A stretch of 64,000 nt of DNA from Paenibacillus mendelii (lineage in GTDB: Bacteria; Bacillota; Bacilli; Paenibacillales; Paenibacillaceae). The stretch spans positions 62,001 to 126,000 of the forward strand of contig NZ_JANHOF010000008.1 of assembly GCF_024498075.1 (NCBI RefSeq), given 5' to 3'. The translations under genes and the position numbers were made by a program. Below the pieces are notes generated by a model. It saw nothing but the letters and a program-made list of their open reading frames with translations, was not told the origin of the DNA and did not search any database. Below, piece after piece: positions 9,695 through 18,810 of the stretch (its first letter is position 1; each line of letters begins with the position of its first letter).

Positions 9695-11319
9695 TTATCG
9701 ACGCCATCCTTTAATAAAAATATTAACTCACTCAATATTTTTCCCGAACCTGCCGGCATCTTATTGGTCATCATGAATGTCATAACTGCCATTTTAGTTT
9801 TTGGATAATTCCCCAATAAAGTTAGGAGTTTTTTTATCCAAAATGGGGGGGGGATCATAGTAGTACTATTTAATCGATGCAGTCTTGTATATATTGCATC
9901 ATCACTTAGTTGAACCCGTAGCTTATTATCACCAACAAATTTCATATAATAAATTAATTGATTATTTATTATTGGAACAATTTCATCTCCATATGATATG
10001 GTATTTATAATAATAGGAGTAGCATTTCTGATATGGTATAAATCAATTCGATTATTGTTGATGAGCAATACGTCGCATTTGCTTTCAGACACAATCTTTA
10101 TTGATTTTTGATGGGGTAGTTGGGTATATTCTCCTCTATTGAGTATTTCCCCAGTCTCATCTTGTACACTGACAATATTACTATACGTTTTGATTTCACC
10201 ATTGTACTGCGTAACTAATGAATTAATGGAGTTATATTTTCCATTTATTGTTACTACGATCCTGTTTTCTCTTGATACAGATAACCTTATTAGTCTATTA
10301 CTTCCAACAGCAGTACCATGTACCTCTTCAATTTCCGTGCCCTTATGTAAAAAAACACTTGCATTTCTCTCATCACACTTTAATATAAACATTGCCTCTT
10401 GTTTGTTAAAACATGAAATCTGATTGTCACTCATAACAGTTGGAGGCCAAACTGCAGATAACTTTGATGGCTTGTGAAGTAAACTAATCTTAAAATGATC
10501 TCTACAAAACTTATACAACTTATTGAACTCATCGTCATTGTGCGATTTAAAAACAATCTTATACATGTTAAATGTTATGTCTTTGTTTCTAGTCTTCAAT
10601 GAGATGATGCCACAATATTCGTTAATTATTCCACTATGTCTGTTTAATAGATTCTCATTAAGACAAAGATATAAATAGTCTACATCAGTCGTAATCTCAT
10701 CATTAATCCTAATTTTACGACCACCATATTCACTGCAAGTAAAAATAGCACCATCGCTTAATATACCTTCAATATTGAAACCCCATCTTACATTAAAAGA
10801 AGATTCGAATTGGGGTAAAGAGTAGTGCAAAGTATATTGTGTCGAAATAAAATCAATTTTTTTTAACGTTGTAGCATTCATTAGGTAATTATTGTTATCT
10901 ACAAAATAACTAACTGATAAACCGCTTTCTCTATGTATCGGATTTATCGTTACTTTTAATTGTTCTCTTTCTGCTTTATTAATTAATGACTCATCAAGGG
11001 TATAGAATCCTACGCATAACTCAAATCTTTCATCCATAAGTTTTCTCAGATACAAAGGAAGTCCAATTCTTTCATAAATGGAATGATAAGTCTGACTTAA
11101 ACTTCTTAAATCACATTCTTTTGTGGTCTCATTGCTAAATCCATGCTTAAAATATGATTTATACTCATTTCTACGAACAAACGCGACATACTCTCCACAT
11201 CCCGGACAAATAAAGCGTTCTGTTCTTGCGCCTACAGAATCAGAAAATTTCTGCTCAGCATCTTTTACTGTGATTGTTCGGTGTCTTCCTGCCGAGAAGA
11301 TTTCTCTAGCTGTGTCCAA
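9691..11319 (-). CDS. First gene of the Druantia-like operon, with CoiA-like N-terminal zinc-ribbon segment (542 aa, DruB position)
   Basis: 542 residues. The start is TTG at 11319, supported by AAAGGAAGTG upstream. Near the N terminus C38-x2-C41, H59 and C69 sit in a context (CPGCGEYVAF, YFKHGFS) like the zinc-binding front end of CoiA-type competence proteins and related defence proteins. The remaining 450 residues look beta-rich and I do not recognise them. A CCCCCCCCC tract in the coding strand (9845-9853), about 51 codons before the stop, could vary in length and switch the C terminus. No DruA/DUF4338 gene precedes it. Slot and approximate size suggest DruB of Druantia type I, but this is not proven. 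Confidence 0.75.
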   Translation of the reverse strand: MDTAREIFSAGRHRTITVKDAEQKFSDSVGARTERFICPGCGEYVAFVRRNEYKSYFKHGFSNETTKECDLRSLSQTYHSIYERIGLPLYLRKLMDERFELCVGFYTLDESLINKAEREQLKVTINPIHRESGLSVSYFVDNNNYLMNATTLKKIDFISTQYTLHYSLPQFESSFNVRWGFNIEGILSDGAIFTCSEYGGRKIRINDEITTDVDYLYLCLNENLLNRHSGIINEYCGIISLKTRNKDITFNMYKIVFKSHNDDEFNKLYKFCRDHFKISLLHKPSKLSAVWPPTVMSDNQISCFNKQEAMFILKCDERNASVFLHKGTEIEEVHGTAVGSNRLIRLSVSRENRIVVTINGKYNSINSLVTQYNGEIKTYSNIVSVQDETGEILNRGEYTQLPHQKSIKIVSESKCDVLLINNNRIDLYHIRNATPIIINTISYGDEIVPIINNQLIYYMKFVGDNKLRVQLSDDAIYTRLHRLNSTTMIPPPFWIKKLLTLLGNYPKTKMAVMTFMMTNKMPAGSGKILSELIFLLKDGVDK

Positions 11320-12035
11320 GGTTTCACTTCCTTTAAGAAATTTTCGCTTTATTGATCTCGATCTTTATAAAAAAAACTTTGGTATAAAATTACTACAAAG
11401 TCACTAGGTACATATACGGATCATATTCTATATTATAAAAGTAACATTCTTCGAAAATGATGGATTGTCAAGGTCCTACAGTCTACCCGAGCGTTGCTCT
11501 TCCCTGCTGAATATAACATTTTCCAAGCAATCATTTTCACACAAACTAGTTCATTAGACTTATTCCACAACCTAACTAGAAATCCCTTTTTCAGAAGGTT
11601 ATTTCCAGCATTATACACCACTTAGTGTTTCCAAGGTTCCGGTAAATCGTTTTCGCCGCGCTAAAGCTTCGAATGTAAGCAACTGAACAGCCCAACTGTC
11701 ATTGTTGTAGTTGCCCGCGTTGATTTGAGTACACAAATCACTGTTACTTTCAATGCATCAAAGATTTCCAATATGATCAGTGCGGATCCCGTGGAGTCTT
11801 GCGTAAATAAATACAGCAAGATTTGTGTAAGATTAGCATCGCAACAATCCATAAATTGTAATCTTTTATTACGGGAATCCAGACAATGCCCCCTAAAGGC
11901 AGGTAAAACAATCGAGTCGTAATCATATTTTTGGATTCCACATATTCTTTTATAATTCGAAAGTTTCATTTACTTGAAATAACTAAAAATATCAACAAAA
12001 GCGATGAGGCCATTGTAAAGTCATTAACAATAAAT
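11320..12035. other. Intergenic region with possible gene remnants
   Basis: This 716-bp AT-rich gap separates the defence operon (its promoter must lie at the left side on the minus strand) from the MoxR/VWA operon. No clear -35/-10 pair stands out. On the plus strand about 11716-11922 encodes a short open stretch. Its ADPVESCVNKYSK pattern faintly resembles the ARPA...V...S region of HPr-family proteins, but it has no ribosome binding site and lacks the downstream half, so it is at best a remnant. The minus-strand open frame across the same DNA has no support. Confidence 0.4.
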
Positions 12036-12061
12036 AAGGAACTTAGTCAGCTAAGTTCCTT
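12036..12061. terminator. Hairpin terminator of the SWIM/MoxR/VWA operon
   Basis: A perfect 10-bp stem (AAGGAACTTA with TAAGTTCCTT) and a 6-nt loop lies 14 bp beyond the VWA stop. In the minus-strand direction it is followed by TTATTTATTG, a modest T tract. Confidence 0.65.
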
Positions 12062-12074
12062 AAAGGGGCAATAC

Positions 12075-13253
12075 TCATCCCCCCGCACCCTTCTCAAAAC
12101 TCTTCTCAAACGCCTTCAAATCATACCCCTTAAAAGCCAACTCAAGTAACTGCGGCAACAGCGTAGGCGTACACGCAAAGCAAGGAACGCCCATGGCAGA
12201 AATTCGCTGTGCCATCTGCGTGTCATAGTAAGGCTTGCCCCCGTCTGCAATCGCAAGCAGGCTGATAACCGTTACGCCCGAGGACTTCATCTCCTCAATT
12301 CGCTGCAGCAATCCCGCACGATTGCCCCCTTCCTCCAGATCGGATATGAGGAAGAATATCGTCTTCGAAGGATTCTCGATAAACTGCTGGCAATACGCCA
12401 CGGATTTATTGATATCCGTGCCCCCGCCGAGTTGAATGCCGAATAACAGATCGACCGGATCATCGCTCTTCTCGGTCAGATCAATAATCTCCGTATCGAA
12501 GGCAACGATCCGCGTCTTAATCGCGTTCATGCTCGCCAGAATGCAGGACATGATCGACGAGTAGATGACGGATTCGCCCATGGAGCCGCTCTGGTCAATG
12601 TCTACGATAACCGTCCAATTGTTGGTACGGTTCGCTCGATCGTAGAAGTAGAAGCGCTCGGGAATGATCGTCTTCAGCTCGGGATTATAATTCTTCAGAT
12701 TGCGGTTAATCGTATATTTGTAATCGATCGCCGCGGCAGAAGGAATCGGCGAATGCTGCTTCTTGTTCAAGGCCGCCGTCACAGCCCGGCGTATGTCATT
12801 CTCCAGCAGCTTGTTGATTTCTTCAACAATCTTACCGATGAATTGTCTGACTCCCTCCTTGGAACGCTTCGGAATGTGATCCTTCAGCATCATCATCGTT
12901 GAAGCCAGGTTAATATCCGGCTCCAATTGCTGCAGGATCTCCGGCTCGAATACTAATTGCTTCAAGCCCTTGCGCTCGATCGCATCATTCTGGATGATGG
13001 TGACCATCTCTTGGTCGAACAACGACCTCACATCACCGAGCCATTTGGTAATCTGCGGGGAGGAGGGTCCCTTGCCGCCCCCTTGCCCGAAACCACCTCC
13101 GCCGGTGTTGTCGTATAACGCAGCCAACGCCTGATCCATCAGATCCTGTTCTGCCGTGAGCTGGCATGGCTGGTTGGACAGTTGTTCAAGCGCGGCATTG
13201 CTGTCTACTCCCAGTATCAGCCGCCATCGCGCGATACGCTTCGCTTGCTCCAT
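12075..13253 (-). CDS. VWA (von Willebrand A) domain protein, YehP-like
   Basis: The N-terminal ARWRLILG segment followed by a helical region and a C-terminal VWA domain. The metal-binding MIDAS motif is DIDQSGSMG with the supporting GGGTDI loop, so a divalent-metal-dependent protein-binding site appears intact. VWA proteins of this kind work with MoxR AAA+ ATPases in remodelling or maturing partner complexes. It is the last gene of the five-gene operon. Start: the frame stays open to a TTG at 13352, but the ATG at 13253 has AAGGGG about 10 bp upstream and matches the short N terminus I recall for YehP-type proteins. The longer start cannot be excluded; it would reduce the intergenic gap from 116 to 17 bp. 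Confidence 0.85.
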   Translation of the reverse strand: MEQAKRIARWRLILGVDSNAALEQLSNQPCQLTAEQDLMDQALAALYDNTGGGGFGQGGGKGPSSPQITKWLGDVRSLFDQEMVTIIQNDAIERKGLKQLVFEPEILQQLEPDINLASTMMMLKDHIPKRSKEGVRQFIGKIVEEINKLLENDIRRAVTAALNKKQHSPIPSAAAIDYKYTINRNLKNYNPELKTIIPERFYFYDRANRTNNWTVIVDIDQSGSMGESVIYSSIMSCILASMNAIKTRIVAFDTEIIDLTEKSDDPVDLLFGIQLGGGTDINKSVAYCQQFIENPSKTIFFLISDLEEGGNRAGLLQRIEEMKSSGVTVISLLAIADGGKPYYDTQMAQRISAMGVPCFACTPTLLPQLLELAFKGYDLKAFEKSFEKGAGG

Positions 13254-13369
13254 GATCATCATGCCCCTTAACCATATTTCATCTTCACCTTGCACGGATC
13301 CCACTAGAAGTTCCGTGACAACAACCTGCCTACGGCCGGTATGGGTTTCCAACTATGTTCACTGATCCC

Positions 13370-15673
13370 TCAAATATCATCAAAATCAAAATCATCCAGC
13401 CCCGACAGCATCTCTTGCTCCTGCTCCGTCGTTTCCCGGTTCAACACATCGCTAACCTGCTGAGTGTTCAACCCCCATACTTCGCCCAGGTTCTCCGCGA
13501 TATCGCTGCGCTCCTTGGCCGAGAATTGGGAAAACGATCTCCGAAGGAAGACCAACGCACGCTTGAATTCTTCATCGTCCAGCGTATCCAAATATTCGCT
13601 TAGCTTCTCCCATAGGCTAAGTCTTGTGATGAGTGCATATTTGTTCTTCATCGCCAGCCCTTCGAACCAGCTCGCTCCCAGATCGGCCGGAATCCCCTTC
13701 GACAACCGGCGCTCAACCTCTACGGCAAGCAATTGATTGTCCATGATGCCGCGCTCTAGGAGGATGGCAGTCGCAAAGCCGGAGGCTTTGGTATTGATAT
13801 CGTCCCGGTTGGACAGCTCTGTTAACAGCTCCAGCCACTTCTGCGAATCAACGAAGTCATGATTGATGGAGACTTCATTCAACAGAACCATGGCATCGAT
13901 GACATCATTCACAGCCTTGTTATCGCAGCTGCAGTTATCCGCCATAATCAGGCACGCTCTGAAGAACAGCTGCTGCAGGATGGGTACGAGCGCCCCATAA
14001 TCAAGCCGACGAATGCTTCCGTAGCGAATGACAATGGACAGGCTGTGTGCGGTATCCGCAATCTCCTTCACGGAAGCGGCATCGATCGCCAGCCTCTGCA
14101 GGGCCGAGGTTGCAATCTCAACCGATTGCGGCATGCCGCACATGCACGCATCTTGAATGATTGCCGCAGCTTCCGATATTGTCTGACTCTGCTCGATCCG
14201 CTCCTTGAACACGAACGCCGCTGCAAGCTCTACGGTCTCACCCTTCAGAGCGGACTCGACCAGTTGAATCTCCGCCTCCACACTCCACTGCATATTCCAG
14301 CTCTCTGCCCAAGTCGCCTTGGTCTGATCGATCCGCTGCTTCCCAGCAAAGCTAATGCCCAGCATCTGAAGGCGGTGCAGGAAGAAGGAACGCCATAAGT
14401 CGATAAAAGCCGCCTGCTCCGACTTCACCCGCGTGTTCTCGCGCAGGTCCAGCTCCAATGTTTGTGCTACCGTCGACTTATACTTGTCGAGCTTCAATTC
14501 CTTAAGCAATCGGTAGAAATCCGCTTGAATGGACGTACGGCTAATGCCGTCAGGCAAGCTGCCCAGCTTCGTACCGATCTCGGTATCCGCAACGGCCAGC
14601 GCAATCTCCGAGAAATGTCCGTGACCCATGCACGTCACAGCACTATCCCGCAAATCCCGTAGGGACGGCACGGTGAAGCCCTTCATCTGAGCCAGCGTCT
14701 GGCTTAGCCGCACGGCTTCGATAACCTCCGCCGCGGATACCATATGCCCCGCTTGTCGCTGATAAGCTGCCAGCCGAGCCAGATAGGTGTAGGCTGTATG
14801 CTCCGGCTTGCCCGCATTCAAGCTCTCCCACAACAGCTCATAGTATGCTGGCGCTTTGTTGCCGGCACCGTATCCGGAGCGTGAGGATAAGCGATAATAC
14901 GAATAGGGCATCAGCGTCGTCTGTGCAGGAATAGCAGGCAGGGAAGCAATCTCCTCGCTGCTGAGCGCCGTTATGGCGCGGATCCCATCGACGTGATAAG
15001 CGCCGGTGACGACGACGATCTTCTCAGGAGAATACCCCTCCGCGATGGCCAGCTCAATCTGATGCTTCATGTACGCTTCTCGGAGCAGATTCTCGGCCTC
15101 GTCCAGCGGATCTTCATCTCTCCACTCTCGAAGCTGACGGCCATATTCATTAGCCCCTTGGGAATAAGCCCCGCTGCCCATGTTATGCTCAAAATGCCGC
15201 TCCCAAAATGTCTCCTGACTGTCCTCGCCTGTGATTTCTGCAATACCCTTATTCACATTCAAGGAAGGCTCCGCCGCCTCAACCGCTGACGTACCCGCTT
15301 TCGGCTCCTCCGACGCCTGCCGCTGTTCAATCACAGCACGCTTCTCCTGAATCGCCAAGAACACGGATGATGGCAGATCGATAAAACGGCAAGCCCGCTG
15401 ATGCTCATTAGCCCACTTAATCGCCTGATACTCAGGCGAATAGACGGCGAATGGGTATAGGATCGTGCGGATCGGCACGGTCTCGCTGTATGCCATGATG
15501 GCGATCGGCGGCTTCGTCTCCTGTGCGCATAGATGAACAAGCTGATCCGTCAGGTCGCTGGGTCCTTCAACCAGGACAATATCAGGCTTCAATTGGTTCA
15601 GCAGCTCTAACAGATGCCACGAGCCTGCAGGAGACAAGTGCCTTACTCCGAATAGAATAGGCTCATTCACCAC
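13370..15673 (-). CDS. DUF5682 family protein (YehM-like) with TraB/ChaN-like N-terminal part
   Basis: About 767 residues. It begins with FGVRHLSPAGSWHL and LVEGPSDL and later has VVTGAYHVDGI. This pattern of an early GxRHxSP box, an Asp/Glu-rich strand end and a GAxHxxGI box resembles the TraB/ChaN-type alpha/beta fold. The C-terminal 450 residues are mostly helical repeats. It is a standard partner of YehL-type MoxR ATPases and VWA proteins; its biochemical activity is not established. The frame is open to a GTG at 15715, but a GTG overlapping the TAG of the MoxR gene at 15673 fits coupled translation, with GGAG about 11 bp upstream. Confidence 0.8.
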   Translation of the reverse strand: MVNEPILFGVRHLSPAGSWHLLELLNQLKPDIVLVEGPSDLTDQLVHLCAQETKPPIAIMAYSETVPIRTILYPFAVYSPEYQAIKWANEHQRACRFIDLPSSVFLAIQEKRAVIEQRQASEEPKAGTSAVEAAEPSLNVNKGIAEITGEDSQETFWERHFEHNMGSGAYSQGANEYGRQLREWRDEDPLDEAENLLREAYMKHQIELAIAEGYSPEKIVVVTGAYHVDGIRAITALSSEEIASLPAIPAQTTLMPYSYYRLSSRSGYGAGNKAPAYYELLWESLNAGKPEHTAYTYLARLAAYQRQAGHMVSAAEVIEAVRLSQTLAQMKGFTVPSLRDLRDSAVTCMGHGHFSEIALAVADTEIGTKLGSLPDGISRTSIQADFYRLLKELKLDKYKSTVAQTLELDLRENTRVKSEQAAFIDLWRSFFLHRLQMLGISFAGKQRIDQTKATWAESWNMQWSVEAEIQLVESALKGETVELAAAFVFKERIEQSQTISEAAAIIQDACMCGMPQSVEIATSALQRLAIDAASVKEIADTAHSLSIVIRYGSIRRLDYGALVPILQQLFFRACLIMADNCSCDNKAVNDVIDAMVLLNEVSINHDFVDSQKWLELLTELSNRDDINTKASGFATAILLERGIMDNQLLAVEVERRLSKGIPADLGASWFEGLAMKNKYALITRLSLWEKLSEYLDTLDDEEFKRALVFLRRSFSQFSAKERSDIAENLGEVWGLNTQQVSDVLNRETTEQEQEMLSGLDDFDFDDI

Positions 15674-16764
15674 TATCCGTTCAACTCCTTGCACTCCTTG
15701 TACAGATCGCGCCACTTCTCGCCGCGCTTTTTCACAATATTCTCAAGGTACTCCTTGAAGGCGATACTATCCTTATCCTCGTCCTTGACGATAGCACCCT
15801 GCAGGGCAGCAGCCACATCGTAATCGGTGATCGTTCCCGTACCAAAGCCGCCTGCCAATGCCATACTGTTGGCAAGCAGCGAGATTGCTTCAGCTGTAGA
15901 GAGGACGCCGCTCGTCGTCTTCAGCTTCTGTTTACCATCCAAGGTGACGCCTTCCCTCAGCTCGCGGAAGATCGTGACGACCTTCTCCACCAGCTCATCG
16001 CTAGGCAGCTGTGCTTGAAGCTCCAAATTCGCGGACAGCTGAGTTACCCTCGTCTTCACGATATCGATCTCCGTCTGAATGTCTGCAGGTGACGGTAGTA
16101 CAACGATATTAAAGCGGCGCTTCAACGCGGCCGACATCTCATTGACGCCCTTATCGCGCGTATTGGCGGTCGCAATAATGGAGAAGCCCTTCTTCGCCGG
16201 CAGCTCATAGGCCAGCTCAGGTACGGAGACACGTTTCTCCGATAGGATCGAGATCAACGCATCCTGCACCTCGGAGGCACAGCGCGAGATTTCCTCGAAC
16301 CTTGCAATCGTTCCACTCTCCATCGCCCGATAGATCGGACTCTTCAGCATCGCTTCATTGGAAGGCCCTTGCGAGATCAGCATCGCGTAGTTCCACGAGT
16401 AGCGGATATGCTCCTCCGTCGTTCCTGCCGTTCCTTGTACCACCTTCGTAGAGTCGCCGTTAATGGCTGCGGTCAGATGCTCGGAAAGCCATGATTTCGC
16501 TGTTCCTGGTTCACCGATTAGCAGCAAGGAGCGATCCGTAAGAAGCGTCGCAATTGCAATCTCAATCAGCCGCTTATGGCCCAAATACTTCGGCGTAATC
16601 TCCACGCCATTGACCGTTCCACCTGTTATATAAGTAAGGACCGACTTGGGCGACATGCTCCATCCTGTCGGTATCGGATCAGATTCCGCCTGAATTAACG
16701 CATCCATCTCGTGCTGATACATGGCCTCAGCGGGCAAACGTTGAAACTCTGCTGTACTCGACAT
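15673..16764 (-). CDS. MoxR-type AAA+ ATPase, YehL subfamily-like
   Basis: 363 residues. Walker A is GEPGTAKS. The Walker B-like stretch ARFEEISR has Glu where many MoxR proteins have Asp-Glu, and ends in the ISR motif. Sensor 1 lies in ATANTRD and the arginine finger region in LKRRFN. MoxR ATPases act as chaperone-like motors with VWA partners. It stands between the HEAT-like gene and the DUF5682 gene, overlapping the latter by one base. The ATG at 16764 is preferred over an upstream GTG because the GTG would lie inside the AGGAG ribosome binding site. Confidence 0.9.
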   Translation of the reverse strand: MSSTAEFQRLPAEAMYQHEMDALIQAESDPIPTGWSMSPKSVLTYITGGTVNGVEITPKYLGHKRLIEIAIATLLTDRSLLLIGEPGTAKSWLSEHLTAAINGDSTKVVQGTAGTTEEHIRYSWNYAMLISQGPSNEAMLKSPIYRAMESGTIARFEEISRCASEVQDALISILSEKRVSVPELAYELPAKKGFSIIATANTRDKGVNEMSAALKRRFNIVVLPSPADIQTEIDIVKTRVTQLSANLELQAQLPSDELVEKVVTIFRELREGVTLDGKQKLKTTSGVLSTAEAISLLANSMALAGGFGTGTITDYDVAAALQGAIVKDEDKDSIAFKEYLENIVKKRGEKWRDLYKECKELNG

Positions 16765-16815
16765 ATATATAGTCACTCCTATTTTCGATAATAGTGATCG
16801 TACAATGATTCGGTT

Positions 16816-18756
16816 CTACCAATACGTGACTTCCTCGCCCGCTTGCAGCTGCTCCAGCAGTGACTGCAGCCGCCCCGCTGTATAGTACCGATTCTTCAAA
16901 CTGCCGTTCTCGATCAACGCAAGCATACCCTGGAGAAGCTTAATCTCCTCTTCCCGTGACAGATGCAGATCATTGCACACGTTCTTCAACTGATACGCAG
17001 AGAAATTTGCTTTCTGCACCAGCTGCAGCAGCAAGTCATGGAACTCACGATGACCCAGACGATACAGTGCATAGAGATGGATATCGGTGTACAGCTCCTT
17101 GGAAGCTTGCAGAAAATAACGATACAATACCGCGGAGGTGTCCCTGTTATGCGGATTGATGAGACCCATCAGCATGACATCGTATTTCTCCATGATTTTG
17201 TTGCCGGTATGTACACTATCTACATAACTCATCATCTGTGATAACCGTTTGAACTTCGATGCTTGAATGACGGCAGGGCTCGTCAGCAGCTCCAGCCAGC
17301 GGGGGTCCAAGGAATCTAAGAGCGGCCTTGCATCTTCATTCTGCCAATGCACGCTCCCGTTAAAGCTGCAGTCGTATAGGTAATAAGCCTGCTTCTGCTC
17401 ATCGTAACGGACCTGAGACAGACAAGCCACGACTGTGTCCAAACTGGATTTATCCCGCATCATGGGCGCAAATTCATCATATACAGCCTCAGCCGGCTTG
17501 CTTAATAGAGCGGCTGAGAAGCCTGCATGCAGATATACCTGCCCATGGCTGCGGTACAAGCGCTCGACTGCAGGCAGCAGCTCTGCATTCAGACCGCTAA
17601 CCATGCCTTCGATCAATTTCAAATTAATTTCCTCCAACAGGCTGCTGTCTGCTCTGCCAAGGTTCAGCAGCTGCGCGGTCTGCTTATCCCGGAGCTTGCC
17701 AAGCTCCTTCTGATGCTCGGCCAGCTTCTCGTACAAGGAGATCAAGGAAGCAGAGGATTTGTTAATCGTCATGCGCAGCGCAGTCCGCAGCTTCTCCACC
17801 TCTTTGGGCTCCAGCTCGAAGCGCTTCTCCTCCAGCAAGGGGACAATAAGCTCTGCGAGATTCTGGGCAACAACATCCGATATCGCATCACTAACATTAT
17901 CGTCGAGGTAATCCTCCACATCCGCCGGATTGTTCTGCGCATGCTTCAACCAGAGCGCTGCAGCACGATCATTATTCATATGGACAAGCGAGGCATAAGC
18001 GGCTGTCTTCACAGCGCCCTTCTCCGTTTCTGCTAGTTGAATTAAAATATCCGTATTCTGCTCCTCATGCTTCAAGGCATGAACGGCTGCCTCTCTCACG
18101 GTGGATGAGCTTCCGTCAAGCAAACTGATATAGAAAGCATTCTCGCGTTCCTTCGCAATCTGTTCGATGACCTCCACTCTGCGTGCCATCTCCCGCTTAC
18201 CCTTCGGATCAAACTGCTGCTTCAGCAGCGGTATCACCGCATCGTCCTCCGCAGCGAGGACGTTCTTGACGAGATCGGCCATATCTGAATAGCTGTCGCC
18301 AAGAGCTACGATTAGATTCGCCTTCAGCCGATAATCGTGGAGCGCAGGCGATTGTGACTCAAAAGCCGACCGTACGATCTCATAGCGTCCCGACCCTTTC
18401 TCGGTCAGCGCTTGTTTCAAAGGCTGCAAGTCACTATAGCGACTTGCCACATAGGGCGAGCCGTTCGATGCGATTGGCTCCACTTCCCCATTCACTTGCG
18501 TAGCTCCTTGCGTATAGAGCACAGCGTCGATTAAGGCGAGCGCATCCATTAGAGCTGCGGCTTTGCTCGGTGTATCGGGCAGGGTCAGAGGCTGCAGCTG
18601 CTGGGCGATTCGCTGAAATACGGGAGAGGCTGAGGCGGCTTGGCTAAATTGCTCGATCGCGCGATGCAGCCTGAAGTCCTCACCAATCATATTCACCCCC
18701 GCGATGGCGGAGCTGTTCAGCCGTTCCTGCAAATCATAAAGTGCGGCAATACTCAT
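16816..18756 (-). CDS. HEAT-repeat-like helical protein of the MoxR/VWA operon
   Basis: 646 residues, almost entirely helical, with repeated units of about 30-40 residues. One example has the AAVHAL..EE pattern and neighbours of the type TAAYASLVHM, which resembles HEAT/armadillo-type scaffolds. No catalytic motif, signal peptide or membrane segment. In E. coli the equivalent position in the yeh locus is held by the much larger YehI/MolR (DUF4132-type) protein, and this may be a shorter relative. Likely a scaffold or substrate-recognition partner for the MoxR ATPase, based on its place between the SWIM and MoxR genes. GGGAGAA precedes the ATG. Confidence 0.75.
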   Translation of the reverse strand: MSIAALYDLQERLNSSAIAGVNMIGEDFRLHRAIEQFSQAASASPVFQRIAQQLQPLTLPDTPSKAAALMDALALIDAVLYTQGATQVNGEVEPIASNGSPYVASRYSDLQPLKQALTEKGSGRYEIVRSAFESQSPALHDYRLKANLIVALGDSYSDMADLVKNVLAAEDDAVIPLLKQQFDPKGKREMARRVEVIEQIAKERENAFYISLLDGSSSTVREAAVHALKHEEQNTDILIQLAETEKGAVKTAAYASLVHMNNDRAAALWLKHAQNNPADVEDYLDDNVSDAISDVVAQNLAELIVPLLEEKRFELEPKEVEKLRTALRMTINKSSASLISLYEKLAEHQKELGKLRDKQTAQLLNLGRADSSLLEEINLKLIEGMVSGLNAELLPAVERLYRSHGQVYLHAGFSAALLSKPAEAVYDEFAPMMRDKSSLDTVVACLSQVRYDEQKQAYYLYDCSFNGSVHWQNEDARPLLDSLDPRWLELLTSPAVIQASKFKRLSQMMSYVDSVHTGNKIMEKYDVMLMGLINPHNRDTSAVLYRYFLQASKELYTDIHLYALYRLGHREFHDLLLQLVQKANFSAYQLKNVCNDLHLSREEEIKLLQGMLALIENGSLKNRYYTAGRLQSLLEQLQAGEEVTYW

Positions 18757-18810
18757 TGTGTCTATTCTCCCATCTCTATCAGACTGTTGGATAGCTTCAC
18801 GTAAGCAAAT

